64,000 nt of DNA, from positions 1-64,000 of the forward strand of contig JABCTZ010000046.1 of assembly GCA_018238155.1 (NCBI GenBank). Reading direction: 5' to 3'. The DNA comes from Candidatus Heimdallarchaeota archaeon. GTDB lineage: Archaea; Asgardarchaeota; Heimdallarchaeia; JABLTI01. Below the pieces are notes generated by a model. The model made no database searches. It was not told the DNA's origin and saw nothing but the letters and a program-made list of their open reading frames with translations. Position 1 is the stretch's first letter. Each line of letters opens with the position of its first letter. Shown here one piece after another: positions 61,119-64,000 of this stretch. The translations under genes were made by a program, and so were the position numbers.

Positions 61119-62615
61119 ATGATACGATCCAAAACCCCTAAAGGAGAAGAATTAACAAAAGAAAATCTGGTGGGCAAATCAATTGTTGATTCGGATGGTC
61201 ATATTATTGCCAAATGCGTTAGTTTATTTGAAGATGAAAAAAACAAAATCAGAATGAGAGTCTCAATTTTAACTGAATTAAATAGTGATTTTATTGTAGA
61301 AGAATCCATTCCTCTAAATCTAATAAGTAAAATAGGAGAAGTAATTCTTCTGAAAAAATCATTCAAAATAAAACCAGTAGCAACACGAGATTTAATTCAA
61401 GTGGAAATCCCATCCATAATTGAAACTGAAACAGAAGTTAAACCAGCTACTGAAGAAAAAATAGACTTTAAAATTCAAACTCCAGAAAAGATTCCTGAAA
61501 AATTAAACAAAAAGAAAAATGAATCTAACATAACAAAAGAAAGAAAAATAATACCACAAAAAAGATCTAATAAAAAAACAAAAAGCACTACAAAAGCACA
61601 AGTAAAAAAAATGTATGAAACAATTTTACTAAAAATTTTTGAAACGGCCAATCAAGAAGAAAGAACTGATTTAATTGACTCTCTGATTTTACTCTTCAAA
61701 AAAGAAAAAAACTTTCAAAAGAAGATTCTAACCAATCTCTTGGAATCAAGTAATACACCTGATCAAAATACAAGAATGATTGTTGTAGACGTTCTGGAAA
61801 AAATAGCCGAAGAATTTAGTGAAGAAATAATGACTATTTTTATTCCGAGTCTAAAAGCAACATACAACGAGCCGAATAAATCTTTAGAACAAAAACTTGC
61901 TCAAGTTTTAACTAAACTTGCTTCAAAACATAACTCAGAAATTGTTAATGCAAATTTCCAAAAATTCTGTAAGGATTTACTTGTAAAAAGAAAATTCGGC
62001 AAAAATGTATCACTAAACCGAATCCACAATTTAAATTTAAAAATTTTTGTTAATAATTTTAGCGCACAAGAAATAATCATTGGTACATATATTGCAGAAA
62101 TTATTGCTAATCAAAATGAAGCAATAGAATATGCAGAGTTCTTGAAAGATTTCAATGCAATTATTATCGCTTATTCAATTATTCAAACTATAGAGCAAAA
62201 AAAATGGCCGAAAATAATGAAATGTAAATGCATGACAGAAATACATAACGAAGCTTTTATTGAATCAATAAATTCGATTCTAAATCTATTTCAAGAAGGG
62301 AATATTAAAAAACTAAGTGCCATTTTTGATCCAAAATTAGGAATCAATTTTTCTAACAGGTTATTGAATAAGATGGTAAAAGCAAACGTTGCAACCATTT
62401 TATCAAACGTAACAATAATACCACTGGAAACTTTAAGTGCTGTTTATAATGATGATAACAATCGTATAATACCGATTATTTATGAGCTTATTAATAATCG
62501 TGAAATAAATGCCCAAGTTTCTTTTATTAACAACAAAACTTTCCTCTCTCTTCCTGAAGAAAGCGATTTTGTTTCTTTTAATAAAGTGCAGCCAATCAAA
62601 AGAAAAGAAAAATAA
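61119..62615 (+). CDS. PRC-barrel protein with basic linker and HEAT-like helical region
   Basis: 498 residues from ATG. Residues about 15-85 form a PRC barrel: 'LVGKSIVDSDGHIIAKCVSL', then 'SIPLNLISKIGEVILLKKSF'. Residues about 100-165 are a Lys-rich, low-complexity linker. Residues about 165-470 are helical, with HEAT-like pairs ('LLESSNTPDQNTRMIVVDVL', 'EIMTIFIPSLKATYNEPNK'). PRC barrels bind proteins or RNA, as in RimM and in the archaeal cell-division protein CdvA. This protein lacks the coiled coil of CdvA, so I do not assign that role. The long 1018-residue protein at 43540 also has PRC-like segments. Confidence 0.72.
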   Translation: MIRSKTPKGEELTKENLVGKSIVDSDGHIIAKCVSLFEDEKNKIRMRVSILTELNSDFIVEESIPLNLISKIGEVILLKKSFKIKPVATRDLIQVEIPSIIETETEVKPATEEKIDFKIQTPEKIPEKLNKKKNESNITKERKIIPQKRSNKKTKSTTKAQVKKMYETILLKIFETANQEERTDLIDSLILLFKKEKNFQKKILTNLLESSNTPDQNTRMIVVDVLEKIAEEFSEEIMTIFIPSLKATYNEPNKSLEQKLAQVLTKLASKHNSEIVNANFQKFCKDLLVKRKFGKNVSLNRIHNLNLKIFVNNFSAQEIIIGTYIAEIIANQNEAIEYAEFLKDFNAIIIAYSIIQTIEQKKWPKIMKCKCMTEIHNEAFIESINSILNLFQEGNIKKLSAIFDPKLGINFSNRLLNKMVKANVATILSNVTIIPLETLSAVYNDDNNRIIPIIYELINNREINAQVSFINNKTFLSLPEESDFVSFNKVQPIKRKEK

Positions 62616-62647
62616 TCACCAAAAATTTTTCTCCTTAATTTTAAGGT

Positions 62648-62875
62648 CTAAATTATTTTTAAAATACTTTGTTGTTTTTTGACTCTCAATGAAGCTGCAA
62701 CCATAGCTAATTGTGTAATTATCATTGATGCATGTTGAATGACCAAATCAGATTGCTGATCTGATTCAGATATTAAATCATTGATTGCATTTTGCAAATT
62801 TCCTTCCATTTCGTCAATTTGTTTTATCTGTTCTATTTCAGAATAATCATTGACTTTATTTGTTTTATTTATCAC
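62648..62875 (-). CDS. Small helical protein of unknown function
   Basis: 75 residues from a GTG at 62875, chosen because a nearly perfect Shine-Dalgarno, GAGGTGA, lies about 6 bases upstream; the frame opens three codons earlier at another GTG that would overlap this site. The sequence is almost all helix: acidic first half ('VNDYSEIEQIKQIDEMEGNL'), then 'ISESDQQSDLVIQHASMIIT' and 'MVAASLRVKKQQSIL'. No domain is recognised. The strong ribosome site argues that it is a real gene. Its start faces the leuC gene across about 200 bases. Confidence 0.65.
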   Translation of the reverse strand: MINKTNKVNDYSEIEQIKQIDEMEGNLQNAINDLISESDQQSDLVIQHASMIITQLAMVAASLRVKKQQSILKII

Positions 62876-63081
62876 AATGTTCACCTCTTATACTCTCAAT
62901 TGTTTTTAGGCAATGAAAGAGTCTAAACTACATATATCTACATACATATTACATATGTCCACATATTTAAAGGATTGTTTATAACCAAAAATTGAGAGAG
63001 AAAAAAGAAAAGCTTGCAATAAACTTATCAACAAATTGTAAGCAAATAAGCATTTGAGAAAAGAATGTTGGATGTGTCATC

Positions 63082-64000
63082 TTGGGACAAACCGTATTTC
63101 AAAAAATCATTTCCAATGTAACAGGAATAGAAAAACCGGAAGAAGGCTCTATTGTATTTGTAGAACCACACAGGATTTTAACACACGACAATTCTGCCGC
63201 AATTGCAAAGAATTTCAAAGCAATTGGAGCAAAAAAAGTTTGGAATCCTGATAAAATTTTCATTGCTTTAGATCATGCAGTGCCACCACCTGATGAGAAG
63301 AAAGCTCTTAATCATAAAATTATTAGAGAATTTGTTAATGAACAAGGAATCAAACATTTTTATGATTGCGGAGTAGGAATTTGTCATCAAGTGTTGCCAC
63401 AAGAAGGACATGTAATACCAGGGGTAGTTATTTTTGGTTCTGATTCTCATACAACATCACATGGAGCTTTGGGAGCTGCTGGAATACCTATCGGAAGGAC
63501 AGAGGCAGCAAGTATTTGGGCTATTGGTAAAACATGGCTTCGAATACCTGAATCAATAAAAATTAACTTGGATGGTAAATTATCTAAAGATGTTTTTGCA
63601 AAAGATGTTATTTTATCGATTATTGGAAAAATGTATTCCGATGGAGCTAGCTATAAATCTGTTGAATTTCATGGAGAAGGATCTCAAGCATTTTCTATCA
63701 GTGAAAGATTAACGATAAGCAACATGGTAGCAGAAATGGATGGAAAAGCAGGCATTTTTCCAGCGGATAAAGTAACGGATGCTTACCTCAAAGGCAGAGT
63801 AAATGAACCATATAAGAAAATTCAACCAGATGCTGATGCAACATATTATCAAGAAGAAACCTTTGAATTAAGTGAAATCGTTCCTGTTGTTTCCAAACCT
63901 CACAACGTTGACAATGTTTCGCCAATATCAGAAATACCTGAAATAGAAATTGATGTTGGACTTTTAGGAACATGCACAAATGGAAGAATTGATGATCTCA
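63082..64000 (+). CDS. leuC: 3-isopropylmalate dehydratase / homoaconitase large subunit, C-terminus outside window
   Basis: 306 codons from a TTG at 63082; an in-frame stop lies nine codons upstream and no ATG is available, so TTG is the best start. Aconitase-family motifs are clear: 'VEPHRILTHDNSAAI', 'ALDHAVPPPDEKKALNH', 'GICHQVLPQEGHVIPG', 'VIFGSDSHTTSHGALGAAG', 'NMVAEMDGKAGIFPADK', and 'LLGTCTNGRIDDL' with the first cluster Cys. The enzyme isomerises isopropylmalate in leucine synthesis, or homocitrate or citramalate-type acids; the large subunit alone does not settle which. A small-subunit gene (leuD) is expected beyond the right edge. Confidence 0.92.
   Translation, partial: MGQTVFQKIISNVTGIEKPEEGSIVFVEPHRILTHDNSAAIAKNFKAIGAKKVWNPDKIFIALDHAVPPPDEKKALNHKIIREFVNEQGIKHFYDCGVGICHQVLPQEGHVIPGVVIFGSDSHTTSHGALGAAGIPIGRTEAASIWAIGKTWLRIPESIKINLDGKLSKDVFAKDVILSIIGKMYSDGASYKSVEFHGEGSQAFSISERLTISNMVAEMDGKAGIFPADKVTDAYLKGRVNEPYKKIQPDADATYYQEETFELSEIVPVVSKPHNVDNVSPISEIPEIEIDVGLLGTCTNGRIDDL

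Noticed and set aside
61119..62615. Assignment as CdvA
   Set aside because: Only the PRC barrel is shared; the coiled coil and the ESCRT-binding tail are not visible.

Overview
The window is a strongly AT-rich stretch of archaeal chromosome, most likely from an Asgard archaeon (Promethearchaeota). Three things point this way. The housekeeping genes are archaeal: a formylmethanofuran:tetrahydromethanopterin formyltransferase, a ThiN-type regulator with an N-terminal HTH, an archaeal valyl-tRNA synthetase, M29 aminopeptidase, a NurA-like nuclease and TrmB/Lrp-type regulators. There are also eukaryote-like parts: a profilin-like protein, a V4R-roadblock gene pair, a TPR protein with a longin/roadblock-like tail, a B-box-type zinc finger, a VTT membrane protein, and WD40, LRR, HEAT and TPR scaffolds. 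Finally, there are large secreted beta-propeller/calcium-repeat surface proteins. The lineage below Asgard level cannot be fixed from the sequence. No rRNA, tRNA, CRISPR array, transposase or phage gene was recognised.

Layout. 1-3.3 kb: two exported proteins, one cut by the window edge. 3.4-8 kb: acetyltransferase, TM2 membrane protein, two HEAT-repeat proteins and a WD40 protein. 8-15 kb: a giant acetyltransferase fused to mutarotase-like beta domains, a polytopic membrane protein ending in two HTH units, and a mutarotase-like protein. 15-22.6 kb: Lrp-like regulator, small secreted and zinc-ribbon proteins, a TPR sensor, M29 aminopeptidase, DUF547 protein and an amidohydrolase. 23-30.4 kb: a second surface protein with an intracellular HTH-like tail, an unusual MutY-like glycosylase, an MBL-rhodanese protein and unknowns. 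30.5-38.3 kb: Ftr, HD hydrolase, SLOG-HTH protein, the V4R-roadblock operon and ValRS. 38.3-43.4 kb: two more TM2 genes around a small HEAT gene, DUF4234 protein, TrmB regulator, thioredoxin-like protein and a polyprenol-kinase-like membrane protein. 43.5-53.5 kb: a 1018-residue coiled-coil protein, profilin-like protein, subtilase, ThiN regulator, B-box membrane protein and UPF0173 hydrolase. 53.5-64 kb: a possible structured RNA, TPR and LRR proteins, VTT protein, a duplicated HTH pair with a perfect palindrome between them, NurA-like protein, PRC-barrel protein, a small helical protein and the start of leuC.

Most genes are single transcription units with short AT-rich spacers. The clearest operon is V4R-roadblock: 14 bases separate the two genes, and the downstream Shine-Dalgarno overlaps the upstream stop. 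TTG and GTG starts are common, and several are supported by GGAG/GAGG/GAGGTGA sites at normal spacing, so I trimmed a number of open frames to such starts.

The most interesting parts are the V4R-roadblock operon, which recalls the two folds of the eukaryotic TRAPP complex, and the profilin-like gene. Others are two separate places where TM2 and HEAT genes sit side by side, a TM2 gene that seems to lack a normal start codon, and two membrane proteins ending in intracellular HTH-like domains.
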